Positions 45,301 through 53,862 of a stretch of DNA of 64,000 bases are shown piece by piece (within the stretch, counting starts at the first letter, position 1; each line of letters starts with the position of its first letter). This stretch comes from CAINVV01 sp038323575 (lineage in GTDB: Bacteria > Bacteroidota > Bacteroidia > Bacteroidales > Prolixibacteraceae), in NCBI GenBank assembly GCA_038323575.1, contig JBBQHB010000007.1, forward strand, positions 1 to 64,000, given 5' to 3'. The translations under genes were made by a program, and so were the position numbers. The notes beneath the pieces are model-generated. The model was not told where the DNA came from. It did no database searches and was given only the letters and a program-made list of their open reading frames with translations.

Positions 45301-46927
45301 TATCCTTTCCCAGATTTACAACAGGATTACTGACATAAGTATAAATACTGTCAACCATGCTACATCCGTCGGATGTTGTAGCAGTTACTTTGGAATATCC
45401 GGCCTTTGATACCAAAATCATCTGTGTTGTTTCTCCTGTGCTCCACAAAAAACTGGAGAAATGTGCACCGGCATCAAGACCCTTTGCCTGTCCGGTACAA
45501 AGTAAAATCGTGTCACTTACAAAGTGGATATCACCTCCAAGATCCAGTTTAATGCTCAGGTTAAATCCGACTCCGTAACCATAGGACTCAACACCGCCAT
45601 ACCCGTATACATAGGCAATAAAACCTTTACCGGGAAGATTGCTTTGAAGGTTGTGGTTTCCTTTGGTGATGTCTATCTGAGCATATGCATATTCTGTATT
45701 GGGAAGTACGGTAAAACTGATTTGCACATTATCCAGGAATATGTTGTTTGAGGATTCGATTTTGGTGACCACATTGACAAAATACTTGCTTTTAATGTTT
45801 GGGGAATCATATGCGACAAAAGTCACATTTTCGCGTGTCTGGTCTACCGGACTCACTATCAGCATGAGCGGATCACCATCCCAGGTGCCACTGTAGCCGG
45901 CGGGTTTATCCACCTGGTTCGACACCATAAACTGGGCAAGAAGGATCGGATGGTCGCTGTCGATAAGGGTGGGCTGGTCCGATTTGAGGACAAACTCATA
46001 AAAGCCTCCTTTGTTCAGAACAATCGGACTATTTGTGCCGATTCTGATACTCGTTTTGTTCTCTGATGCAATAATTCTGAATACATCCTGTGACCTCCCT
46101 TTCAGCGGTACAGTGACGAATTTCCTGCCCCAGGAACGGACCGGCGGAATCTGCTCATACAGGTGATCGTAGGCTGAAGTTGCACCGATTGGTATTGTCG
46201 TTGACCATGACCCGGAGTAAAATGCAACAGGTTTATCGCTTAGGATATAACTGCCCGTCAGGTCTCCCTGTCCGGCCAGATTGGCATGGTTCATCGACTG
46301 AACCTGGTAGAGTTCACCTTTGCCTAATGTGATAGTAAAAGGCACATTGGCAGGACGAAGCTGATCGGTGATTTTGGTAGGTGTAATCGTTACTTTGGTA
46401 TCGTCTTCAGTCGCTACTACCAGAAACTCACTGTTTTTCCCGTTACCGGGTGTTCCTCCTGAACCTTCATTGATATGCGGTTCGTAACATACTGCATAAT
46501 ATTCTGATCCAACCGCTTCTACAGGGAAAATAACGGCAGCATCAGCTGAACTCGGACTCCAGTTCATGGCAAAGACATTCATAGGCATATCAGAAACTAG
46601 GTGAAGACCCTTCGCTTCAATGATTTCTGACCCGATTGGTTCTGCAGATTGCCAGCTTGGCTGAAATCTGTACGGCACATTTGGTGTAAGTGTACCGGTT
46701 AAGAATGGTGTTGTTGATTTTCCCAGATATATTTTAAATTGACAAGGGAAGGTTGAAGTTAAAGTCAGTTCCAGGTAATGCCCGTTCTGATGGTGCCGGC
46801 TCTCCATAAACCCAAACCAGAAATCCTTCCCTTCGGTAGATTTGATACAGGTATTTGAAATGCTTTGAGCACCGGCTATCCCGGAAAATAACATGAGAAA
46901 AAACAGATAAAGACAATATTTACTCAT
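42353..46927 (-). CDS. Giant PKD-repeat surface protein with type IX secretion CTD (2)
   Basis: This 1524-residue paralog has the same start (MSKYCLYLFF signal peptide) and the same order: IgGFc-binding-like domain, Ig-like repeats (two extra LDAGAG-type copies near 530-780), several PKD domains, and a type B sorting domain at about 1429-1524 beginning IFAPNAFSPIAPN. It is not the first gene of the minus-strand run and is separated by 41 bp from the downstream gene, which is most like it. The repeats probably arose by duplication. Confidence 0.88.
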   Translation of the reverse strand: MSKYCLYLFFLMLFSGIAGAQSISNTCIKSTEGKDFWFGFMESRHHQNGHYLELTLTSTFPCQFKIYLGKSTTPFLTGTLTPNVPYRFQPSWQSAEPIGSEIIEAKGLHLVSDMPMNVFAMNWSPSSADAAVIFPVEAVGSEYYAVCYEPHINEGSGGTPGNGKNSEFLVVATEDDTKVTITPTKITDQLRPANVPFTITLGKGELYQVQSMNHANLAGQGDLTGSYILSDKPVAFYSGSWSTTIPIGATSAYDHLYEQIPPVRSWGRKFVTVPLKGRSQDVFRIIASENKTSIRIGTNSPIVLNKGGFYEFVLKSDQPTLIDSDHPILLAQFMVSNQVDKPAGYSGTWDGDPLMLIVSPVDQTRENVTFVAYDSPNIKSKYFVNVVTKIESSNNIFLDNVQISFTVLPNTEYAYAQIDITKGNHNLQSNLPGKGFIAYVYGYGGVESYGYGVGFNLSIKLDLGGDIHFVSDTILLCTGQAKGLDAGAHFSSFLWSTGETTQMILVSKAGYSKVTATTSDGCSMVDSIYTYVSNPVVNLGKDTTICNPKSFKLDAGAGFSKYLWNTKDSIRSVTVKTPEIYSVSTMNKYDCPASDEIFVNFVNKPKISLQSLDSLVCGDKVSTLKISVDKGIYQLKSNNPAVTFSGMTVTVPQYGNYPLTYIATDQYNCAADTSFSVGFHEIPALNLGKDTTICKPKTILLDAGAGLASYRWSTNDSVRTIKAQNEGTYSVVVKNSYGCSNQDNILVSFFDVPKLDLSQLDTLICGAKATNLRISANKGNFFLTSSDPAVIIKGLTASVPQYGTYPFLFSAKDQYACKTDTSFTIGFHKIPTVIISVDDTTCYGYSLDAKYLGDADIGRARFTWIFAKDTIADEIGKIQMQVKLGLDRGKRDLYLQVNEKGCKNSFIIKEISVIPDLDFVVSDSVQCQPKTFKFSATNTENVVDYMWDWGDGTMLHNGKDASHNYTKDGRYTVLLTATTDKKCVNSVKKENLLYVAPIPTAGFSLAPETCLSPGNDTVNYVGSAGSEDKYYWDLKAFDPAEIIQPPENTSGPFVFDLLNKPKTTMSLYVISKYGCQSPTASLAVKRRPLFSYTPSSREGCTLFKVNFKGQPGDPVDQLNYYWNFGDGSNSSGNDINHTYLIPDVDYDLRLRAVSLLTGCTDSIFNGKEIVVHPIPTVDFSIKDNTCLDLGPQSVLYTGSADDKDHYNWDLSALLSKEINQNPGDSKGPLGFELLDKPKATIRLQVTSKYGCISENKPLFLQRIPMFNLQATDSSGCIPYEANLSASVGDKVDQVDFSWKFGDGKYGSGPKISHTYPLPDKTYDITLMAGSKMTGCRDTLFKPGFITVYPQPIAGFTVNKNLLSNEDPVAIFTNQSTGADQYLWKFDDGLISRQQNPTHKYNVVGPRRVLLESVNQFGCADTISDVVMIALNKIFAPNAFSPIAPNTVDKEFFPFCNGVIEKGYHLKILSRWNEVIFECEDVLKGWNGRLSDNTLAPVGNYVWILYFTDFLGKYHFQNGTVTLIY

Positions 46928-46974
46928 GAAGCAAGTGTCAATTAATCAGGGTCAAAAGATAAGAAAAAACTATT

Positions 46975-49900
46975 TTAAAATACCAGCGTCACTGTTCCCA
47001 TTTGTCTGTGTGGCCGGCCGATAATATCAAAGCACTCCAGAATCCAGATGTAGTTTCCGGCAGGAGCAAAGTTTCCGCTGTGCATCCGCCCGTCCCAGCC
47101 TTTTATCTCATTTTTACATTCAAAGACAATATCGTTCCACCGGCTGATGATGGTGAGATGATACCCCTCCTTTACTACTCCGAAAGTAGATAGTTTGAAA
47201 ACCCTGTCCACTTCGGCTGTTGCTTTGGGGGAGAAAGCATTCGGCGGATACAGTTGGTTGAATACAATGGTCACTGTATTAGAGGCAGTATCCTGACAAT
47301 CAAATTGGTTGTAAACTGTCTGGAGAATTTTTCTTCGTCCTGATCCGTCAAAACTGTGCACAGGGTCTTTTTCAACCGAATGCAAACCATCTCCGAAATC
47401 CCAGGAATAATTAACCGCGTCGATACTGTGATCGGTAAATGTTACCGCAGGCATATCGTTGAATACCATATCGTGATCCATTGTAAACCCAGCCTTCGGA
47501 ACAGGATGGATGACCATATATTTGGGTTTGAAAATGTTGTCAGCACATCCGGTCAGGGAAGACACCGTACTCAGACGAACATCGTGTACCAAATCGGGAA
47601 TGAGGTAACTATGGGTAATATCTGCCCCGGAACCCTTGCTGCCATCACCAAATTCCCATTGAAAACCCAGCTGGTCGACCGGATCATCAGCCTTGGACTT
47701 AAAATTAACCGGTAAAGGAGCACAACCATCCTTCACCGAAGAGGTAAATGAAAAGACAGGCTTTCTTTTTACCTCCAGCGAAGCTGTGTCACTTATACAA
47801 CCATATTGAGAGATAACATGCAGTGACAAACCAGTTTTAGGTTTATTAATCAAATCAAAAACAAACGGACCTGCGGTTGCATCCGGCGACTGCACAATTT
47901 CCAAAGGGTCAAAACCCTTCAAATCCCAGTAAAAAGTATCCTTAGGTCCCGCTGAACCTTTGTAGAAAAGGGTGTCTTTCCCGGGATTCAGACATATGCC
48001 TGCCGGGATGGAGAAACCAACGGTTGGGATGGGTGCTACATATACCATTTTTTTCTTGGTCGCCGTATTGAAGCATCCTTTACTGGTAGTAACTGTCAAT
48101 GAAACGTCGTAATAACCATCTTTTGCATATTGATGCGTTACATTTTTTTGTGTCGAAGTTGACCCGTCTCCGAAATCCCAAAGATAAACCACATTTGACT
48201 CAGTATTGGTCCCCCTGAAATCAAATGCAACCGGCAGGCACTGCACTGACTTAACAACAGTGGTAGTCAGTGTCGGAATAACACGAATATCTTTAATGGC
48301 ACTGCTGTCGATGCATCCGGCATCGTTGACGGTCAGTTTAAGGTCCCTTTTGGTCTGTCCGTCGCCAAGCGGTATACTCTCAATATTCTGACCTGTATTG
48401 CTGCTGATCGTATCACCTCCGAAAATCCAGGTAAAACGGGCATTAGCGATAGCTGCTTCACCTGTAAAAGTTGCCTGTAGATTGTATCCGTAACATTCGG
48501 TTTCATCAATCGAAAAACTCACTTTCGGAATTTTGTGAAAACCCATGGTAAATGAGGTGTCTGAAGTACAGCCGAACTGATCTGTGGAAACATAGGTAAA
48601 CGGAAAAGTACCAAACAGGGGTACAGCAACAGCCATACCATTGATATTGACAGATGGATTTTTGCTTTTCAACTGGTAAATACCTTTGTCAACAGTAATA
48701 TTGAGCGTAGCCGACTGGCTGCCGCATATCAGGGTATCCAGTTTGCTCAGGTTCAGCTTTGGTTTATTGGTAAAAGCAACATTAATACTGTCTTTGGTGA
48801 AACAGCCATAGCTGTTTTTCACCAAAACATTGAATTTTCCCGGCTTCACAACCTCAATTTTTGGGGTAGTTTCTCCGGTAGACCATTGGTAAGTGGTTAA
48901 ACCGGCTCCGGCATTGAGTACAATTGATGCCGGATTGCAGATAGTTGTATCGTTGCCAAGCTGGACCGGAGTTGTTTCACGAAAACTAATGGTCACGATG
49001 GAATCAACACTACATCCAAATGCATCAGAAAGGTGTATTTTCAAAGGATATATCCCATAGGCAGTCACCTGAATTGCCTGTGAAGTGAACTGTTGATTTG
49101 TCAACAAATTGGAAATTAGCCACTCCCCATTGTCCTTTGCTATATTTAAAAAGGCTGTTTTCGATCCGCACACCAGTTTGTTAAGTCCGGAAATATCCAT
49201 TTTGGGATAAGTATGAACAGCCACAATGACTGAGTCGGAAGCCTTACATCCCAGATTACCGGTGAGTTTAACCACATATTTACCGGCTGTTTCTGTTGAA
49301 ATTAACCTTGCAGCCGATCCCGTACTCCACAAATACGAAGCATGAACGCCCGGATCCAGGAGAATTTTGGTGCCTGCACAAATATCCTCTGTCTTTTTAA
49401 GCAGCGATACCGGAGCAGGATTAATTGTCACCTTAAATCCGGCAGAATCTTTACATATTCCATTGACCGCAACAACAGAATAGATGGTAGTTGAATTCGG
49501 TTTTGCAACCGGGTTGGCAATCAGTGGGTTTGACAAACCAACGAACGGGCTCCAGTTATAAGAAGCGAAATTATCCGGCTGATTTAACTCAACCAGGTCG
49601 CCCTGACATTTTGTAATTTCGCGTATGGAACTGAAACTGACTGAGTTTACCTTTAAAGAAATATCTGCAGTCAGGTTAATAACCGGATCTCCAGGCATGC
49701 CGCCATACTCGATCAGGTAACCTGCAGGGATGTAATCCCCGTTGCCGCCGCCGTTGGGCAGGTCGTTCCATTTATAGGAATCTGCCGGATTGCTGGGAAA
49801 ATAGGTGATGTGCGAATAATCTTCATCACCGGATTGGTTGGGCTCCCAGGTGCCAGTTGCGAGGGTAGTCGAAAATGGTGTATTCCACCTGTTCCAGTTA

Positions 49901-50697
49901 TGATAGTATTCATTTCCACCTGCATCCTTGACCGGACCATAAATGACAGGATTTGTTTTAGCCTGATATCCGGTACCTCTCCAAAAGAGACGCCCCTGTC
50001 CTCCATCTTCCAGGCCTTCAGGACCTGTTACCCACCTCCAGTCGCCTTCTACAGCCTGGTCGGTAGCGCCAATCCAGCCTACACCTTTTGTTTTCAGCTG
50101 AATAAATGCGTTTTCGGCAGTAGAAGTGATAGTCGCGAGATACCCCTGCAAACCGTGGTAGTTCATTGCCGGTGATGCCGCTGCGGCCTTGGCCGAAGTC
50201 CAGGCGAGGCCCTGATAACTTATAAATCTATAAAAATGCTTTGTATCCGGAAGATAATCCGCATCATCCAGCGAAAATGTAATGGTACGCGCACCATTGG
50301 TGGGTTTGGTGGATTTGTTGCGGTACTGAATTTTCCGCATGGCCTGAATGTAATCATTGATATCCGAGCTGCCTGTAAGATTCATAAAACCTTGCTGATC
50401 TGACCAGTAGCCAGTGACAGTTCCAGCACTTCCGGAGAGTATCAGTTCATCCTCCCCGGCACGAAAACCCTGGCTGATTGAAATTTTCATACCGGTAATT
50501 GCAAAAGAGGCATCCATGGTAAAAGCGGGGACAAGAAAGACCGGCTGACTGCAATAGGTCGCCCCACCAGGTTGATTCGGATTGATTGTTATATCGGCCC
50601 ATGCAACTCCGGGCAAGACCAACATTAGAAGAAATATGACAATTCTGATTTTCAATTGGTTTGATTTCCAAAGATATATTTCATTATACACCCACAT
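46975..50697 (-). CDS. Surface protein with C-type lectin-like domain, PKD repeats and CTD
   Basis: The 1240-residue protein has a signal peptide ending near GVAWA. A C-type lectin-like domain at about 150-330 contains YHGLQGYLATITSTAENAF and VGWIGATDQAVEGDWRWVTG. Ig-like and PKD repeats follow (WDFGDGSTS, WEFGDGSKG), then a type B sorting domain from about 1147 (LYPPNAFSPKAT). It replaces the IgGFc-binding-like domain of the two downstream paralogs with the lectin-like domain, while its C-terminal half is closely related to theirs. The start overlaps the end of the yggS gene by 14 bp. Confidence 0.88.
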   Translation of the reverse strand: MWVYNEIYLWKSNQLKIRIVIFLLMLVLPGVAWADITINPNQPGGATYCSQPVFLVPAFTMDASFAITGMKISISQGFRAGEDELILSGSAGTVTGYWSDQQGFMNLTGSSDINDYIQAMRKIQYRNKSTKPTNGARTITFSLDDADYLPDTKHFYRFISYQGLAWTSAKAAAASPAMNYHGLQGYLATITSTAENAFIQLKTKGVGWIGATDQAVEGDWRWVTGPEGLEDGGQGRLFWRGTGYQAKTNPVIYGPVKDAGGNEYYHNWNRWNTPFSTTLATGTWEPNQSGDEDYSHITYFPSNPADSYKWNDLPNGGGNGDYIPAGYLIEYGGMPGDPVINLTADISLKVNSVSFSSIREITKCQGDLVELNQPDNFASYNWSPFVGLSNPLIANPVAKPNSTTIYSVVAVNGICKDSAGFKVTINPAPVSLLKKTEDICAGTKILLDPGVHASYLWSTGSAARLISTETAGKYVVKLTGNLGCKASDSVIVAVHTYPKMDISGLNKLVCGSKTAFLNIAKDNGEWLISNLLTNQQFTSQAIQVTAYGIYPLKIHLSDAFGCSVDSIVTISFRETTPVQLGNDTTICNPASIVLNAGAGLTTYQWSTGETTPKIEVVKPGKFNVLVKNSYGCFTKDSINVAFTNKPKLNLSKLDTLICGSQSATLNITVDKGIYQLKSKNPSVNINGMAVAVPLFGTFPFTYVSTDQFGCTSDTSFTMGFHKIPKVSFSIDETECYGYNLQATFTGEAAIANARFTWIFGGDTISSNTGQNIESIPLGDGQTKRDLKLTVNDAGCIDSSAIKDIRVIPTLTTTVVKSVQCLPVAFDFRGTNTESNVVYLWDFGDGSTSTQKNVTHQYAKDGYYDVSLTVTTSKGCFNTATKKKMVYVAPIPTVGFSIPAGICLNPGKDTLFYKGSAGPKDTFYWDLKGFDPLEIVQSPDATAGPFVFDLINKPKTGLSLHVISQYGCISDTASLEVKRKPVFSFTSSVKDGCAPLPVNFKSKADDPVDQLGFQWEFGDGSKGSGADITHSYLIPDLVHDVRLSTVSSLTGCADNIFKPKYMVIHPVPKAGFTMDHDMVFNDMPAVTFTDHSIDAVNYSWDFGDGLHSVEKDPVHSFDGSGRRKILQTVYNQFDCQDTASNTVTIVFNQLYPPNAFSPKATAEVDRVFKLSTFGVVKEGYHLTIISRWNDIVFECKNEIKGWDGRMHSGNFAPAGNYIWILECFDIIGRPHRQMGTVTLVF

Positions 50698-51361
50698 TTA
50701 TGCGTGTACCAAAGATCTTGCTGCCAATCCGTACAATCGTACTCCCTTCAGATACAGCTATCGGGAAATCATCCGACATTCCCATGGATATTTCGCAAAA
50801 GCGATCGTTCTGCCTGAAATATCTTTCTTTCAGAAGATGGAATATAATGTTAAGCTGCTTAAAATCAGATTCTATTTTCCTTACATCCTCTGTGAACGTT
50901 GCCATTCCCATAACCCCCCTGATCGAAATATTTTTCATGGAGGCTGTTTCAGGCATCGACAAAATCTCTTCAGCCTGAGCAAGGGTAAGCCCTAACTTGC
51001 TCTCTTCGTCAGCTACATGAAATTCAAGCAATACCGATACATTACGGTTGACCTTTTCTGCTTCACTATTGATGGTTGAAAGCAGCTTAAAACTATCAAC
51101 TCCATGGATCAACGAGACAAAAGTAACAAGCTGCTTTACCTTGTTGTTTTGAAGATGCCCGATAAAATGCCATTCAATGTCTTTGGGCAGCTCCCGCCAT
51201 TTAGAAGTCAGTTCCTGAACTTTGTTTTCTCCAAACAGCCGTTGTCCTTCCCGATAGGCCTCCAATATCTGTTCATTACTTTTGGTTTTTGAAACAGCTA
51301 CAAGTTTTACCTTAGCAGGAAGCTGACTATGAATGAATTTAAGGTTTTCCGTAATGGTCAT
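50684..51361 (-). CDS. YggS-family PLP homeostasis protein
   Basis: This 225-residue alanine-racemase-like protein binds pyridoxal 5'-phosphate and keeps its level in balance. K25 in VAVSKTKSNE is the expected PLP lysine; GENKVQEL and WHFIGHLQNNKVK are family motifs. It is the first gene of the run that includes the three giant surface proteins, which is only a positional link. Confidence 0.95.
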   Translation of the reverse strand: MTITENLKFIHSQLPAKVKLVAVSKTKSNEQILEAYREGQRLFGENKVQELTSKWRELPKDIEWHFIGHLQNNKVKQLVTFVSLIHGVDSFKLLSTINSEAEKVNRNVSVLLEFHVADEESKLGLTLAQAEEILSMPETASMKNISIRGVMGMATFTEDVRKIESDFKQLNIIFHLLKERYFRQNDRFCEISMGMSDDFPIAVSEGSTIVRIGSKIFGTRINVGV

Positions 51362-51378
51362 AGAAAATAAATTGCTTT

Positions 51379-51386
51379 CAAAATTA
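51379..51386 (-). promoter_or_regulatory. Candidate -7 element of yggS and the surface-protein run
   Basis: The minus-strand octamer TAATTTTG fits TAnnTTTG, 18 bp ahead of the yggS start codon. Confidence 0.35.
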
Positions 51387-51437
51387 ACAAAAAGAGATTC
51401 ATTTTTCTACTTTTACAAAGTATTCAATAAGTTTTTC

Positions 51438-52130
51438 ATGACGAAACAACTCTTTTATAAAATTGGCTGGGGAATGTTGCTGTCTGTGCTGTTTCCCCTT
51501 TTCTGCAGCGCACAGAACGAACCCTTTACAAAGGAGTATTACATCGGTGCCAAAGGAGGCATGGTAATCAGCAGGGTAAAATTCAAACCCAATGTTGAGC
51601 AGAATTTCTACTCGGGCAACTCGGGAGGATTGGTTCTTAGGATGATTTCTGAACCACACGTCGGTATACAGGTTGAATTCAATTACCTGCAAAAAGGGTG
51701 GGAAGAGAAACCCCAGCAGGGTTCGACGCAGAATTATGTTCACCGTCTCAACTATTTGGACATTCCCATCATGACCCATGCCAACCTTGGAAATAAAAAA
51801 TACCGCTTTACTTTTAATCTAGGCCCTGCCGTCGCATTTCTTCTTTCAGACAGCCAGGGAATGAATCCGGCAGAACCCGGAATACCGGCACAACCTCCCA
51901 TCGCATATTGGGGAAAACCCATCGACAAGACGATAGATTTTCTTTTTGTCGGAGGCTTAGGTTCAGAGTTTCACTTCAACCGGTTTGCTGCACTTGCCTT
52001 AGACGTCCGTGTTTTTTACTCCCTCACCAACATTTACGATGCTAAGAATTACGGTTACGACCCTTCCCAGACAAACGGAATACAGGTTTCACTGGCGTAT
52101 CTGTTCAGGGTGAATAAGGCGAAGCGATGA
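51438..52130 (+). CDS. PorT-like outer-membrane beta-barrel protein
   Basis: The ATG at 51438 is chosen because it begins a clean signal peptide ending near FCSAQ; the longer frame adds a non-signal N-terminus. The 230-residue product has the pattern of the PorT-family outer-membrane beta-barrel domain (GAKGGMVISRVKF, NYLQKGWEEK, RLNYLDIPIMTHANLG, FLFVGGLGSEFHFN). The genuine PorT is a type IX secretion component, but this domain is widespread, so a general barrel role is also possible. It diverges from yggS. Confidence 0.75.
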   Translation: MTKQLFYKIGWGMLLSVLFPLFCSAQNEPFTKEYYIGAKGGMVISRVKFKPNVEQNFYSGNSGGLVLRMISEPHVGIQVEFNYLQKGWEEKPQQGSTQNYVHRLNYLDIPIMTHANLGNKKYRFTFNLGPAVAFLLSDSQGMNPAEPGIPAQPPIAYWGKPIDKTIDFLFVGGLGSEFHFNRFAALALDVRVFYSLTNIYDAKNYGYDPSQTNGIQVSLAYLFRVNKAKR

Positions 52131-52203
52131 GACGGAGAGGAAAGACTGGACGACGGGGAGACGGGGAGACGGGATGACAGAACGACGGGACGACGGGAAG
52201 ACT
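52131..52203 (+). repeat. G-rich low-complexity repeats (gacgggga-type)
   Basis: Just after the PorT-like stop codon comes a purine-rich stretch of irregular gacgg, gacgggga and gacggga units. It resembles, in reverse orientation, the C-rich stretch at 62857-62895. Confidence 0.6.
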
Positions 52204-52306
52204 TCACGATCCAGGGATTTGGGAATTCTGCGGGCTGGGAACTGAAGACCAACGACTGCATATAATCTTATCCAAATTGACATTTTGTACAAATGCATTT
52301 CATCCC

Positions 52307-52351
52307 ATCGTCCAGTCATCCTATCATCCCGTCGTCCAGTCATCCTATCAT
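52307..52351 (+). repeat. Two C-rich 21-bp direct repeats
   Basis: Copies at 52307-52327 and 52331-52351 differ in one base and share gtccagtcatcctatcat. The cccgtcgtcc part is complementary to gacgacggg in the G-rich block at 52131-52203, so the two blocks could pair loosely in RNA or single-stranded DNA. Confidence 0.6.
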
Positions 52352-52366
52352 TTCCAAACCGGCAAA

Positions 52367-52492
52367 CTATGCTTTTACCACCAGAATCTCCTGCATGCAC
52401 GATGTTCCGATCAGGGGCAGACTGAGCTCCTTTTCGGTCGAAGCCGATAAAAACTCAAGCGTTTCCGATTGATGCACTTTTGTCAGTTTCAC
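52367..52492 (-). other. Short open frame, possibly a gene remnant
   Basis: A frame of 41 codons from a GTG at 52492 to a TAG encodes a plausible globular segment with KVHQSETLEFLSASTEKEL and SCMQEILVVKA. It stands between repeats, and an in-frame TAA lies just upstream of the GTG. No family is recognised. It could be a decayed gene fragment or chance. Confidence 0.2.
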
Positions 52493-52554
52493 GGAAAAAA
52501 GTTAATTACAGTTCTGGTTTGAAAAGTTTGTAATGTCTAAAATGTTGCTTTGAT

Positions 52555-52604
52555 AAACATTTCAAACATTATAAACATTTCAAACTATAAAAAACATTTC
52601 AAAC
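52555..52604 (+). repeat. Three 13-bp direct repeats (aaacatttcaaac)
   Basis: Identical copies start at 52555, 52573 and 52592, 18-19 bp apart, directly downstream of the DUF1015 gene stop (minus strand). They could be binding sites or a simple-sequence expansion. Confidence 0.85.
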
Positions 52605-52613
52605 CTTCACAGG

Positions 52614-53861
52614 TCAGTGAAGCTCATGCACTACAAGACCCGAGCGCAACTTTGGCTCGAACCAGGTTGTTTTTGGCGGCATAATGTTGCCGGAGTCGGC
52701 AATGTTGATCAGTTGCTGCATGGAAACGGCGAAAAGGGCAAAAGCCACCTTCATCTCACCTGCATCAACCCTGCTTTTCAAGGCTCCCAATCCCCTGATT
52801 CCACCTACAAAATCGATCCGCTTGTCGGTGCGGAGATCCCTGATACCAAGGATTTTATCCAGTATCAATGCGGAGAGAATGGTCACATCCAGCACCCCGA
52901 TCGGGTCGTTGTCGTTGTAGCGCCCGGGTTTGGCTGTCAGTTTGTACCAAAAACCGTCGAGGTACATCGAAAAGATGTGCAGCGCTTCGGGTTTGTATAT
53001 CTCTGTTCCGGTTTTCACAACGTCGAAATCTTCACCCAGCTTTTGCAGCAGTTCAGCCGCAGTCAATCCGTTCAGATCCTTGACCAAGCGGTTGTAATCA
53101 ATGATTCGAAGTTGGTTGTCCGGAAAATGGACTGCCAGAAAGAAGTTATATTCTTCTGTTCCGTTGTGTCCTGGATTATTAGCTCTCTTTTCTTTGCCCA
53201 CCAGTGCAGCTGCAGCCGTACGGTGATGGCCGTCAGCCACATAAGTCGATGGGATAGCTGCAAACAGTTCAACCAGCCGGGCAATTTTTTCGGGTTCGTC
53301 GACGAGCCAGAAATGATGTCCGAATCCGTCATCTGCAACAAAGTCATATTCTGGCTTACGGGAAGCAACAATATCTGCTACCAGCTGATCAATTTTCTTA
53401 ACAGCCGGAAAGGCAAAAAAGACAGGTTCCATGTTGGCATCTGTGATGCGGACATGTTTCATACGGTCTTCCTCTTTGTCGCTTCGGGTGAGTTCGTGCT
53501 TTTTAATGACACCGTTGAGGTAATCATCCACCGAAGCGCATCCTACGATACCGTACTGGGTGCGGCCATCCATGGTTTGGGCGTAGATATACAGGTACTC
53601 CTGCCCGTCCTGTTTCAGCCACCCATTGGATTTAAAAAGCTCCAGGTTTTCAGCAGCTTTCTGGTATACTTCCGGATTGTGTTCATCGGTTCCTGCCGGA
53701 AAATCGATCTCCGGCTTGATGATGTGTAAAAGAGACCAGGGATTGCCTTCGGCCTCCCGTCGTGCCTCCTCCGAATTCAGTACATCGTACGGACGGGAAG
53801 CTACGTGAGCCGCCAGTTCCACGGGAGGACGAAGTCCCCTGAAAGGTTTTAATATGGCCAT
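52614..53861 (-). CDS. DUF1015 family protein
   Basis: The 415-residue protein starts MAILKPFRGLRPPVE and contains the signature DGHHRTAAA plus RPYDVLNSEEARREAEGNP-like beginnings typical of DUF1015. The family is often found beside serine-pathway genes and is suspected to act in that area, but its reaction is not established in what I know. The gene starts one base after the serC stop codon, so it is cotranscribed with serC. A long frame on the other strand is a shadow. Confidence 0.92.
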   Translation of the reverse strand: MAILKPFRGLRPPVELAAHVASRPYDVLNSEEARREAEGNPWSLLHIIKPEIDFPAGTDEHNPEVYQKAAENLELFKSNGWLKQDGQEYLYIYAQTMDGRTQYGIVGCASVDDYLNGVIKKHELTRSDKEEDRMKHVRITDANMEPVFFAFPAVKKIDQLVADIVASRKPEYDFVADDGFGHHFWLVDEPEKIARLVELFAAIPSTYVADGHHRTAAAALVGKEKRANNPGHNGTEEYNFFLAVHFPDNQLRIIDYNRLVKDLNGLTAAELLQKLGEDFDVVKTGTEIYKPEALHIFSMYLDGFWYKLTAKPGRYNDNDPIGVLDVTILSALILDKILGIRDLRTDKRIDFVGGIRGLGALKSRVDAGEMKVAFALFAVSMQQLINIADSGNIMPPKTTWFEPKLRSGLVVHELH

Positions 53862-53862
53862 T

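Noticed and set aside
52617..53729. 370-codon plus-strand frame
   Set aside because: It is the opposite-strand shadow of the DUF1015 gene, which has clear family motifs.
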